Assembly (NCBI GenBank): GCA_015179025.1
Contig: WHUX01000061.1
Location: forward strand, 1 to 64,000
DNA: 64,000 bases
Source: Terfezia claveryi
Lineage: Eukaryota; Ascomycota; Pezizomycetes; Pezizales; Pezizaceae
Direction: 5' to 3'
Shown: positions 1 through 10,226 of the stretch, one piece after another
Position numbering within the stretch: position 1 is the first letter of the stretch
Layout: every line of letters begins with the position of its first letter
Notes under the pieces: model-generated
Told to the model about the DNA's origin: nothing
Databases searched by the model: none
What the model saw: the letters and a program-made list of their open reading frames with translations, nothing else
Made by a program: the position numbers and the translations under genes

Positions 1-345
1 CTCTCTACTTGTTAGCTCTACCAACTCTGCTAGCCCTCCCCTCCCTCTGCTAGCTCTTTTGTCAGCTCTTTTGCTCAGCTCCTCTTCCAGCTCCTCTGCT
101 TAGCTCCTCTACCTAGCTCTTCTACCTAGCTCCTTTGTCAGCTCCTCTGCCTAGCTCCTCTATTAGCTCCACCAGCTCTGCTAGCTCTATCTTCCCCTTA
201 CCAGCTTCTCTATTAGCTCTGCTAATTCTGCCAGCTCCTCCACTAGCTCTACCAATTCTACCAGCTCCTTTACTAGCTCTACTAATCCTACCAGTACTAC
301 CTCCCCTTGCTAGCTCCTTTACTAGCCCAGCTAGCCCTTACTAGC
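1..345. repeat. AGCTC-rich degenerate low-complexity block
   Basis: The first 345 bases are a pyrimidine-rich run in which CTAGCTC/CAGCTC recurs about every 9 to 15 bases. It resembles a decayed minisatellite. Open frames through it encode only Leu/Ala/Pro/Ser-rich low complexity, so I do not call a gene. Confidence 0.6.
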
Positions 346-448
346 TATGTGAACTTAAAAGTAATATCTGTTTCTGAGATCCGAAACTTATTTGCTTATA
401 GACCTAAATCAATAGGTTTTATTTTTGCTAGCTCTCTTCTCTCTACTA

Positions 449-494
<46 letters not shown>

Positions 495-830
495 CTTTAC
501 TATCTTAAATTTCTAGCCCCCTATAAATATGCTGAATTAAGTATTGTTAGTAGACTCTGTAATTGACTTTAAATTGGAGTTAATCTAACTATTATTCTAC
601 CTAACTCTCCCCCTTATTAAGAATGGAGAGGGGAGTTTACTTCCAATATAAAGTTGATAAATAGCTGGTTGATACTTAGACTACTTACTATAGTATTATA
701 ATACCTATTCTACTTTAGTCTCTACTAGAATTTAAAAATCTATTAATTACTATAGAATAGTATTAAGATTAATAGTTTGGGTTGTACTAACATCTTGGTA
801 TATATCTTAGTAGATATCTTGGTAGGTAAT

Positions 831-940
831 AATGCTAGTTGTAGTAGTAGTTTTAGTTATGATAGTAGTTTTAGTTGTAGTAATAGTAGTAGTAATAGTA
901 GTAGGATTAGTAATAGTCATAGTAGTAGTAGTAGTCTTAA
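831..940. repeat. GTA/TAG trinucleotide-rich microsatellite
   Basis: Imperfect repetition of GTA/TAG triplets interrupted by TTT, visible as runs such as gtagtagtag and tagtagtagtag. Nothing functional is indicated. Confidence 0.6.
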
Positions 941-1699
941 CTACTTAGAATGATAATATAATAAGAAAAATAGTAATAATAGCAAAATAGTAAATATACA
1001 TCTTATCTATAGTTAGTTGGTTGGTATAATATGATATTATACTATAGAGGCAATTATATAATAAATAATATTGTATGGGAATATTATATAAGAGCTAGAA
1101 TAGAGGTATCTTAATATATAAAGGTATCCATATTATACGAGAGGCCAATACTTACTATCTCTAGCTTAGTTATTGCTGCAATGTAGGTCAATTTTTATCT
1201 TACTAGACTATAGGATATATACTTCTATACAAACCTTTTATTATTTATAATATAGGTAATACTTAGATTAGTTCTTAATATTAATCTAGTTAATACTTAA
1301 ATAAAATCCTACCTGAGTATCATATTATTATTTTTTATATAACTTTTTATTATTACTATAATATATATTTTTGATTACTTTTAATATAAGTAATATTTAA
1401 ACTAGTTTATAAGTTATACTCTTTATTATCTATAATATAAGTAATACTTAGATCAGTTTATAATAATTATATATATTAGAATAGATAAAGTATTTAAGAT
1501 ATTTAGCTTTTTTATTTAGATTTTTATTAATATTTATATACTAATTACCTTATAGATATAAAATATAGATTTAATAATATTGATAATTTTTTTTAATTAA
1601 TATAAATATCCTTTACTAGTTGAATAATATTTTTTTTATTAAAATATCTGAGTCTTTAATACTAAGTTTTTATTAGTAGTACTAATATACTTATTACTT

Positions 1700-1868
1700 A
1701 TAAGCTTTATATAAGTTAAGCTTAAACTCTTATAGATTGAACACTTATATATTATACTTAAGCTTTCATAACTTGAGCGTTTATAAGTTATATTTAAGCT
1801 CTTATAGATTAAGTTTTTGTAGGTTATACTTAAATTCTTATAAATTCAGCTCTTATAAGTTATACTTA
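1700..1868. repeat. 36-bp tandem repeat, about 4.5 copies
   Basis: The motif TTATACTTA or its variant TTATATTTA recurs at 1752, 1788, 1824 and 1860, a spacing of exactly 36 bp. The sequence between shares AAGCTCTTATA-like starts. Copies differ largely by transitions, as expected if RIP acted on a tandem array. Confidence 0.7.
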
Positions 1869-2348
1869 AGATTAAAAACTATAACTAAAACTTTAAAGTT
1901 GTAAACTACAACTACTATTTTAAATAGGTACTCTTGGCGCTCTAGAAATAACTAATAATTGAGAAGCAACTACCCCTGTAGGCTCCCCTACTACTGACAA
2001 AACATAATATACCAAACAACACTGAGAGAGGACTATAAACTAGCTAAATATATATCTATGGAAGTGACTATACTCTACAACATAGTTATATTTGTATTCC
2101 ATTAAAATCAGCTCAGTACTCAAGAGGTCTCTTACTAGTAAAAATTCCTCCATAACCCCCCCTACCCCCCTCTACTCTTACTTGTATTTGCAATATTCTG
2201 CAAATAAGCTTACAACTACTTAGAAGTCCTATCTATGCATCTATATATTAATGTTAGATAAATATAGCTAGTAATAGTTGCCAAATAGTAAAACAGGAAG
2301 CCAATAAATAAGAGCACTAACCTCCATAAAATAAGCAATATCAAGAGT

Positions 2349-4390
2349 TCACATTGAATTCACTAAATCTTCTTCATCTTCACCTTCTTCACCTTCTCCT
2401 TCAATCTCACTATTTGCCCCCTCCTTTAATATATCCTCTGCTATTATCATGAGATCACTACTAGCAATAGACCCCTCTTTGAGTTTGAGCAGTCATTTTG
2501 GTCGAAGAGGATAGGAAGGTTTTTTACCAATACGCTTTGACCTTCTATTTGTAGTAGCCTTTAAGGCTACCCAAGCCTGATTAATCTTTGTGCATTCTGC
2601 CTGCCATACTGGTAACTCAACCTCTTGATATTGCTGTAAATCATGCCTCCACTGCTTATCAAGTGCTTCTTTAGCTACTCTTTTTTCCTCTGCAATCTTC
2701 TTTTTTTCTTCTAGAATCTACCACCTTTTAGCCTTTGCTACCTCTATATCTGCAAGCTTCTTAATCCCTTCATTAATATATTTGTAGGTTAGTATACGAG
2801 CTTCTCTAACATGTCTAGATCTCTTTCTTATTTTATATATCTTTCTATCTCGAAGCTTATTAAGGGTTTCTACATGAGGTGCAATATCTCTATACTTAGT
2901 GATCTTCTCTACTGTAAAGTCAATAAGCTCATATACTATGCCCTTAAGATCATTATTATTCTTAAGCTTCTGCCGTGCCTGCTCTACAAGTGTTCGAGAA
3001 AGCTGATGAAGCCGAGTAGGAGTATCTAGGCCTATAGCTAACACTCCTGTCCCTTTAGCCAGAACCCCTACATTTGCAGCTATAATAGCACTTGCAACTG
3101 AAAAAGTAGCAGCTAGTGGCTGAGAAGGTGGGAGAGAGTGATTAATAGGCTAGCAATGGGATGCTCTCCATGTACTCCAGATAATCTCATTAGTAAAAAC
3201 CTCCTTCCGAGTTTGCTAGAGAATATTAAGAAACTCAAGCTTTAATATTCCTAATAAAGGATTGCAGTGGAGCCATGTACTGAGGTTACGCTCATAGACA
3301 TGCTACAATAGAGAGAAGCAGCCAATATCAAGAAGTTGAAGAAGATGAGTAGATTTGGATAGAAGACAGATCATATAGATATTATAATCAAAAGTATATT
3401 TAACCACTCTCCATGCCATATGAGAAGAATGACCATCCACAATTAGACATCATGGTGGTAGATCACCATCATACTCACAAGCCCTCCCCTTAACACTCTA
3501 GCGAGTATAAAACTCAAAGTGTTGATGTATGTATTCAAGCCCAAGCTCATTATCTATATACCCACTTGGAGATATAGCAAATGTTGCTTCATATTCTACC
3601 CCTCCCTCCCGATAATAGGATTTTCAATGAGTTTTTCCCTGCCAAATAATAAATGATGGGATAACCTTTTCACTAGCATTTACAGTCTCCAATATACTGC
3701 AAAACTCTCAAGACCCCTCAGTTATTACTGTACTTCTACCCCCAACTCGTACAATAGCTATTATGTACTTACTATTTCTTCCCATTTTAATTCCCTTCTC
3801 ATTACAATTCCAGATATCATTCTGAGCTATATTCTTCTATCATATAAGATTTGCTAACTTTTGTAGGAAATCAGCTTGTAGTTCTATATCATTAGTTGCT
3901 ACTGCCCTTGCCCTTTCCTAGTAGTAAATATAGACCTTTTTGAAGCCTGGATTGTACTCAAGAAATCTATCTACCTAGTGGATACCAACGATATGAATAG
4001 GAGTATTTGAAGAGGCAGAAGGGTTGCTAGAGGCGGAAGGTTGCTGGTGGAAGAGCTGCCAGCAGAAAGTGCATATGAGGAGTATTTCTAGAGTATTTGC
4101 CTTTCATTAATAATTTCTTGTGCAATTTGCTGCAAAAGCTTTGGTCCAAGTGGAAATCCCACATCTGCCATGATTCCAGCATAGTCAGCAATTGCTTTCT
4201 CATTACCTGTAGAGAATAGTTGCTGGTCCCGATAGGCTATAGACCACCCCTACTATATCCCTAGCACCCTCTAGTGTAATGTCTGCTAGTCTACCCCATA
4301 TAAATCTGCAATCCATAGTATAGGTACATCTAGCTCTTGTTTTGTATGCTTGATTGCTTCCTGCAGCTGTTGCTTTGTATATTTTGGCAT
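2349..4390 (-). pseudogene. Fot1/pogo-type DDE transposase relic
   Basis: Reading the minus strand from an ATG at 4390 gives an N-terminus starting MPKYTKQQLQEAI, like the psq-type helix-turn-helix of pogo/Fot1 transposases. It is followed by a CENP-B-like segment containing ADVGFPLGPKL. The catalytic core is recognisable: WNCNEKGIKMGR near 3,800 corresponds to the family's DEKG block with the first Asp changed to Asn; LIVDGHSSH lies near 3,440 and LLDIGCF near 3,330. A lysine-rich C-terminal part includes an open 108-codon stretch (2718-3044). A TGA at 2349 ends the frame. Several TAG/TAA codons interrupt it, fitting G-to-A and C-to-T change. It is inactive. Terminal inverted repeats were not resolved. 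Confidence 0.85.
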
Positions 4391-4994
4391 GCTTGTAATC
4401 GGAGGGTATTGTTAGCGTTGCCTAAGACCTGATGATTTGATTGATATTAGTTAAGACTATTATACTATTACGGAGGGGATATTGGGGCTGCGGAGAGGCT
4501 GACGAGATCAGTCAAGCTGCATATCTTAGATAGTGGTCGCTTCTCAGTGATTGGTTATTTCTAGGCCACCAAGGGTATAACCTTATATATTTTATTTTAA
4601 TATTCAGCCCTTAAAACAATTTCTATAAATAAAAAAAATAATACATATATTAAGTAAATAAAAAACTTCAAAATTATATTGAAATAATTAACTAATAGAA
4701 ATTAAATTAGTATCTAACTATAGAATATAAAGAATAAAATAAAGATATAAAACTTAAGATCTATAAATATAAACTATATCTTAACTAATAGTATAAACAA
4801 AGCAGTTATCTTCTATAAAGATCTTAATTAAAGTCTAAAGATACTTAATGTCTAAAAAATAAAATAAATCAGAACATAAATAATTACTAACTCCAAAATC
4901 AATAAACTACTAATTAGATTTGGATGAAGAATTAACATCAAAAATAAGTGCCTACTTTAAATGTACTTGGTGTTCTTGAGTATCAGTATCAATA
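4391..4994. other. AT-rich spacer between pogo relic and Copia gag
   Basis: The first 200 bases may include the 5' end of the pogo element. From about 4570 the sequence is very AT-rich with no open frame of note. If the Copia element at 4995-6247 had pol and a second LTR, they would have been here, but I see no trace of either. Confidence 0.5.
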
Positions 4995-5807
4995 CTATAT
5001 ATTTCTTACAAACCTTTTCCTTTTCTCACTTTTATTGCTTTCTCCCTTAGAACAGCATATATCCTTCTTTTCAGAACCAAATTTCCGAGTCCCTTGAATA
5101 TTTCCAAATCTCTTATTATTAAACCTCCTTGATTGATTTTTCCCAGTGAATAACCCTCTAGTAATGGTACTTCCTCCTGCTCCACCTGTCGGATGTGAGG
5201 GTGCATTAGGCTGAACGATTTCACCATGTCGGCATAGTGCAGTGATAACTGTCGCAATAGTTCTGTCAGACTGATTGAAGATTATTTCTTTCACCACATG
5301 GTAAGCAGGAGGTAAGGCCATTAGAACCTTGGTAATAACGTCTTCATCTGGTAACTTCTGCTTTGTATTAGCCAGGCGCTCTTGATAAGAGAGAATGCGA
5401 CTTATAAAGAGATCAATTGTATCATTCGGAGCGAAAGATTCATGGTGAAACTTGTCCCTCATATAGGAAGATCCCGATTCATTTTGCACGATGTCCATCG
5501 TCTTAGATAAAGTCGCCCACATCTCTGCAGCGTCAGTTAAGCCAGCGACATAAGTTTGGATCGCTGGGGTTATGGATCCATATAGCACCGATACTGCCTT
5601 GTTTGCTCTTTTGATGTATTTCTTCATTTCTTCATCGTCTTCAGGAACGCTCGGAGGCTTTTCGGTGCCTATCACAATCCCCCAGCAATTCATCCCGATA
5701 AGTGTATACTTAACAGCATTTGCCCAGGCAGCAAAGTTTCCGTGCGTGAGTCTCGGAACCGACCCCACTTTGGTAACATAGTAATCGGATGGCAATGGAT
5801 TGGACAT
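4995..5807 (-). CDS. Copia-type retrotransposon Gag (UBN2-like), stand-alone
   Basis: An intact 270-codon frame encodes a protein of the Ty1/Copia Gag type. The N-terminal part has the usual LTHGNFAAWANAVKY-like segment with conserved aromatic residues. The middle has LYGSITPAIQTYV, AAEMWATLSK and the LPPAYHVVKEII helix typical of UBN2/gag polyproteins. The C-terminus is basic (QSRRFNNKRFGN, KSEKRKRF) and lacks the CCHC knuckle usually found there. No protease, integrase or reverse transcriptase follows. An LTR lies just upstream at 5912-6247. Unlike its neighbours, the frame has no stop codons, so it was either a recent insertion truncated afterwards or escaped RIP. Host function is not shown. 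Confidence 0.8.
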   Translation of the reverse strand: MSNPLPSDYYVTKVGSVPRLTHGNFAAWANAVKYTLIGMNCWGIVIGTEKPPSVPEDDEEMKKYIKRANKAVSVLYGSITPAIQTYVAGLTDAAEMWATLSKTMDIVQNESGSSYMRDKFHHESFAPNDTIDLFISRILSYQERLANTKQKLPDEDVITKVLMALPPAYHVVKEIIFNQSDRTIATVITALCRHGEIVQPNAPSHPTGGAGGSTITRGLFTGKNQSRRFNNKRFGNIQGTRKFGSEKKDICCSKGESNKSEKRKRFVRNI

Positions 5808-5822
5808 TGGAGAGGTTGCGAG

Positions 5823-5879
5823 CGTAGAGAGAGCTTGCGTGCGTAGAGAGCGCTTGTGTGCGTAGAGAGAGCTTGCGTG
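5823..5879. repeat. 19-bp tandem repeat, three copies
   Basis: Three adjacent 19-bp units (5823-5841, 5842-5860, 5861-5879), each beginning CGTAGAGAG and ending TGTG or GCGTG. They lie in the leader between the Copia-type LTR and the gag start codon. Confidence 0.8.
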
Positions 5880-5911
5880 ATGATCAAGTGTGCTAACCGG
5901 AGCTCATTACC

Positions 5912-6247
5912 TGTTGTAAAACTACAGCAAGAATGAGTTCATATGCAGCGGAAGATTATTGCTTGTGTCTCTTGATATGTATTGACTTATTGATTGATAT
6001 AGACAGGACTTTTGACTGGTTTAAATAAACCACACACACTGAGCAAAAGACTTGCGACAGCAAAGTAGAGAGGAGACTTCACAGCGAGAGCAGACAACGA
6101 GAGCAGACAATAATGACGACACACAATAGTAAGGTCTGCAGGACAAAGGATAACAAAGAAGTTGTGCAGAACAAAGAGCGAAGCATTAACAATCAAGTTG
6201 ATCAACACGGTGATCGATATTAGTGACGCAAGCATATACTTTTAACA
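5912..6247 (-). repeat. 5' LTR of the Copia-type element
   Basis: On the minus strand this 336-bp segment starts TGTTAAAAG and ends TTTTACAACA, giving the TG...CA ends and TGTT/AACA short inverted repeat of an LTR. The bases just inside (GGTAATGAGCTCCGG) sit where a tRNA primer-binding site is expected. A TATTTAAA-like promoter box (TTTATTTAAACC on the minus strand, near 6020-6030) is present. No partner LTR was found downstream, so no target duplication could be checked. Confidence 0.65.
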
Positions 6248-6807
6248 GATACATAGTCCGATCATGGGCACGAGACAATTTTCAGTTTTTCACAGCCGTG
6301 AAATAATGTATGTCTCATTTTTGCGCAGGGGTTAGATGCTGTGAACACTCCAATCAGGATGTGAGCAACTAGTACCGGTAGCGCGATCTAACAGGGCAAC
6401 GATCTGCGGCACACGCCAAGCACATTCCACTCGATGAGGTTGGCACAAAGGCCCATTGATTGAGCAACCAATTGTATTGCTTGGGAAAAGTTATGAGTTG
6501 CTTGGGGTTGGATGTCGCGTGTGTAATGATAAGGGGTGGGGTAAGAGGCACAGTACAAACTTTGTTTAAATGGGAAGTATTCAAGAAATCAATCGAGAAG
6601 GAAGAAAAGATAGCAAGGCGGGAACTTGTCAACACTTCGCTAAAGCAAAAAAAAAAAAGAAAATACAGAAGTCACATCCTCTTCAGCCCCGTTCCTATCT
6701 TTTCTTCTGATATCAACCACTGAGAAAATTCCAGATCCTTTATCTTCCGACAGTAAAAGCCCATGACCAACTCCTTCCCAAAGATTACATGGTGTTCATT
6801 CTGAAAT
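6248..6807. other. Intergenic region, 3' flank of the 14-3-3 gene
   Basis: No gene is recognised. The part near the 14-3-3 stop codon is probably its 3' untranslated region. Short frames here show no conserved features. Confidence 0.5.
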
Positions 6808-8079
6808 CTATTCGGCCTTTGAAGCCTCAGAAGCCTCTTCAGACTTGGCCTCCAAGGCCTTCTCCTCCTTTGGAGCCGGCTCGTCGGCCTCAGCGCTGTC
6901 AGACGATGTCCAGAGAGTAAGGTTGTCCCTCAAAAGCTGCATGATAAGAGTAGAGTCCCTGTAGCTCTCTTCACTCAGAGAGTCGAGCTCAGCAATAGCA
7001 TCATCGAATGCCTGCTTGGCGAGATGACAAGCACGGTCGGGAGAGTTTAAGATCTCATAGTAGAAGACGGAAAAATTCAGGGCAAGTCCGAGACGAATGG
7101 GGTGAGTTGGTGTCAACTCCGTTTGTGCAACATCAGTTGCATTCTGCCAAGAGTTAGTAACTGTATAAATGTTGCAGACATAGAGGGACTTGCCTTGTAG
7201 GCCTCATGAGCTGCGGTAGCAGCCTCCTTTCGCTTGTCTCCTGAAGCAAACTCGGCAAGGTATCGGTGATAGTCGCCCTTCCTGAATGTATTGTCAGTAA
7301 CCACATTTAGAAAGCTGAAGTGTGTACATACATCTTGTGGTAGAACACCTTAGACTCGCCAGACTCCGCCTTAGGGATCAGACAATCGCCCAAGACATTG
7401 AGGACGTCCCCACAGACTTGCTCGAGCTCTTTCTCAATCTTGTCTCGGTACTCCTTAATCTTAGCAACGTGCTTATCGGATCCCTTAGTTTCCTCTTTTT
7501 GTTCGATAGAGGAGATAATTCTCCAAGAGGCACGTCGTGTTCCTACGACATTCTTGTAGGCGACGGACAAAAGATTGCGCTCGTCAACAGACAACTCTCC
7601 TCCGATCTAATCAGTGTTAGCATGCTAAATAACCTTAGTTTCACTACGATCATTACGAACCTTGGCAACCTCCTATAGCACGAGAAAGAAATGTGTCAAT
7701 ACAATGCTTGGATTCACTTGTATTTCATGATCAACACTGGTATGTGATTTACCTTCATGTAGGTCACCATCTCTATGGTGAATATTAGCAAACGTGCGTC
7801 GTGTGGGGAGTGTTTGTAGAGTACATACCATCATACCTCTCTGCCTGCTCGCACAACCTAGCGAGGAAGGTTTTGCTAGATTGGAAATATTAGTAGGAAT
7901 ACTACTTGATTGAAGTGAGGTGAATGGAGGGAATCAAGTTGTACCTCTCACGCTGTATGGGGTCATCTCAAAGTCAGCAAACTTAGGACCAACTATGACT
8001 ATGGTTGGTTGGGATGGGAGAAAGTGGGGCAATCATGATGCAACAACAGATGGACAGCTCAACATACCTCAGTAGTCAT
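6808..8079 (-). CDS. BMH1: 14-3-3 protein, eight exons
   Basis: 14-3-3 proteins are dimeric cytosolic adaptors that bind phosphoserine/threonine motifs on kinases, phosphatases, Ras/cAMP and cell-cycle proteins. Exons on the minus strand: 8079-8068, 7952-7945, 7875-7829, 7772-7753, 7672-7661, 7606-7332, 7281-7194 and 7143-6808. They join in phase to 798 nt (265 aa). The joined product starts [20 protein letters not shown] and contains the family landmarks [13 protein letters not shown] (phosphate-binding Lys/Arg), [49 protein letters not shown] and DNLTLWTS. An acidic Ala/Glu/Lys tail follows, as usual in fungi. Exons of 12, 8, 20 and 12 nt are notable. The intron at 7144-7193 has a GC donor (GCAAGT). 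The symbol is the yeast name, and fungi often have two paralogues. Confidence 0.95.
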
Positions 8080-9594
8080 CTTGGTTGTAGGAGTTTCGAA
8101 ACCGTAGATAAAGCTATCGAGTGAGGAAAATAGTATATATTCTAGTGAGGAGTCGTGTGTGGGCTGGGCTCGGAGTGGGTTGTGGAGGTAGAAACGGGAA
8201 GAAGGTCAGGTGGGTTGGTATGTCGCTAAAGACAATGTTAGGTATGGATGGGAAGGGGTTGGTTTTTTTCGGAGTGCGTGGAAGTGGAGAGAAGAAGAGT
8301 TTGGGAGAGAGCAGCGTGAGAAAAGGGATTGAAATGAAGGAGGGGCGGCGGGCTGGGAGTTAAGGCTCTAGCCCACGCTAGCAAGTACACGATCTGGTTA
8401 CCCAAAACTCCACCTTGCCATAAATCTCCTCACCGTGGTATCGACACAGACCCACAAGCACTGGATCAGCAGCGGCTCCTGTTTTACAGTACGGCCATAG
8501 GGGCATGCGCCCTTCCCACGCCCATGGCCTGTAGCGTCCGCAGAGGATGACGAGGGGAGGGGTCAAGTACAGTACCCATACCTCCTAAGACTTTCTACGG
8601 TGGCAATTGAGTACACACAGGTGGCTCGGTCGAGAGCAGGGGCATAGTCGACCCGAGCGTACCCACTGTTCGTCATTCTTAAGTCTGCCCTCATTCTCTA
8701 ACAGTGAGTGTCGTTCGTTCCTCTTATTCTCATACTCGGCATCCCATTTGGGAGTTTCTGTGTTGCAGGCAAAAGCAAACCCGACGTGCGCATCCGAACG
8801 TACCTGCGGAGGTGCGAACGTCCCTGCGGACCAATCCCTACCAGACGATTGATACAATGGGCATTGGAACTTTTCCAGAAACCTTCTTCATATAGATCTA
8901 GAATGGCACTTTAAGATCAAAATCGAATGGGGGGTTCTAAAAATCTCAGGGAGCGCTGCTTTATTCTGACCTCGAAAGAAAATTGAGGTGGAGCTAACTA
9001 TGTGAGAATGACAAGCATGCTAACAGGCAGATGCAGCCCCAAGTAAGTGATCAGACCATAAGTACAATTTTCGAGAAAGCCCCAAGGTTAAGACTCGTAA
9101 CAATACAACTAGAGAAAATAAGTTGTATCATGGGAAAAAAAAATCCACCCATAAACCTAGAAGAATAGAAGAAATCATATCGTTGCCCAGTCATTGATTG
9201 ATGTAATAGGAAGAATACACACCGCAGCCAAACGCCGCTACTATCCCGTACAACTAGCGTACAAGGGATTGGCTAATACCCGAGAGTGATAAGGAGATTA
9301 TGAAATTATTTTAGAGGAAAAATACCTGTTTGTACGAAGCCATCGAATTTTCCGAATGGTTTTCCTCTTTCTTTTTTTGAGGGTGAATGTTCAACCGGAG
9401 AGGATAACCCATACCTGATCCCAACAGGACAGCATAGAAGTACCCACACAAGCTTAAATCGTCGTACTACCGGGAGTACTAATATAAAGTCCGTATTGAA
9501 GAACGAAATGTTGGAGGAGAGCGTGAAAGTTAGTAGGAAAATCCGATACTCCATCATTCGCAGTGCAAAATGCCTCTGCTAAGTTACCGCTGCT
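8080..9594. other. Intergenic, 14-3-3 promoter and leader side
   Basis: The part next to 8080 would carry the 14-3-3 promoter and 5' leader. It is G-rich on the plus strand from 8120 to 8360. Several 60-90 codon frames overlap on both strands around 8600-8900 without conserved features. I see no supported gene. Confidence 0.45.
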
Positions 9595-10226
9595 CTAGTC
9601 CATATAGAAATCACCCTTTAGAATTCTTTCTCCCATAGGATCATAATTGGCTTTAGTGGAGCTGACTGGTAGTGGCATGGTAGAAACGGAGGGTCTTCGT
9701 TGATGATGAGGATTTTCACCAGGCTCAGAAAGTGGTGGAGAATTGGATTTCCCGTCGTCAGGCCAAGTCCCTGAAGACGTAATCAATATTATCCTAATAA
9801 CTCTACGGTAATGATGCTCACCTCTCGCTGCAGTGGGAGAAGGAACAGAGCCCCCTTGAGCCCCCATCCTCCCAGGCAATCTAAGGTCCCGAATTGCTCT
9901 CGCACCGAAACTCATCCTTCGGGTAAATGGGTTTGTCATTCCGGTTGGGCTACCCTCTCCTTCGTCAACAGCATTTTCATCCAGGTTTGAAGCGGATGAG
10001 TTGATGGAAGATACAGATTCACGACGGAACGCTGAAATTCCACTGGTTGAAGGCCCAGAAATGCTCATTGCACGGGCTCTTTGTGCTGCAGCCGCGTTGG
10101 GGCCTGGGTAGGGGGGGGGGCCGCTCGTCCGGTGAATAGCTCGGTCAGACTGGTTCCCGGAGAGAAGGAAGCTCTCCGATGAAAAGTGGAAGTATCAGCG
10201 TCGCTTCTTTCATTTGATCCAGACAT
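9595..10226 (-). CDS. Conserved serine-rich fungal protein, one apparent frameshift
   Basis: The minus strand from ATG 10226 reads MSGSNERSD and then HRRASFSPGTSLTELFTGR. In another frame it continues through MSISGPSTSGISAFRRESVS, an acidic DENAVDEGEGSP stretch and NPFTRRMSFGARAIRDLR, ending in ERILKGDFYMD. I recall this layout, with Ser/Arg phosphorylation-like motifs and the terminal LKGDFYMD, from unnamed Pezizomycotina proteins; no function is known to me. The two parts are out of phase by one base across a run of ten G at 10111-10120 (plus strand); eleven would restore one frame. A 51-nt intron (9771-9821, GTGAGC...TTCAG) is likely and leaves the frame unchanged whether or not it is removed. 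Intrinsic disorder is probable. Confidence 0.65.

Larger units (their letters stand above)
346..2348. other. AT-rich gene-free region, probable mutated repeat DNA
   Basis: This stretch is strongly AT-rich, with long T runs near 452-489 and stop codons in all frames. It holds a TAG/GTA trinucleotide run near 831-940 and a 36-bp tandem repeat (listed separately). No protein family is recognisable. The composition fits RIP-mutated transposon DNA, which is inference. Confidence 0.6.

Noticed and set aside
1700..1868. 36-bp repeat considered as a CRISPR-like array
   Set aside because: The units are directly contiguous with no unique spacers, and the genome is eukaryotic.
8378..8914. Cluster of 60-90 codon frames on both strands
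   Set aside because: They overlap each other, have no recognisable motif and lack consistent splice support.
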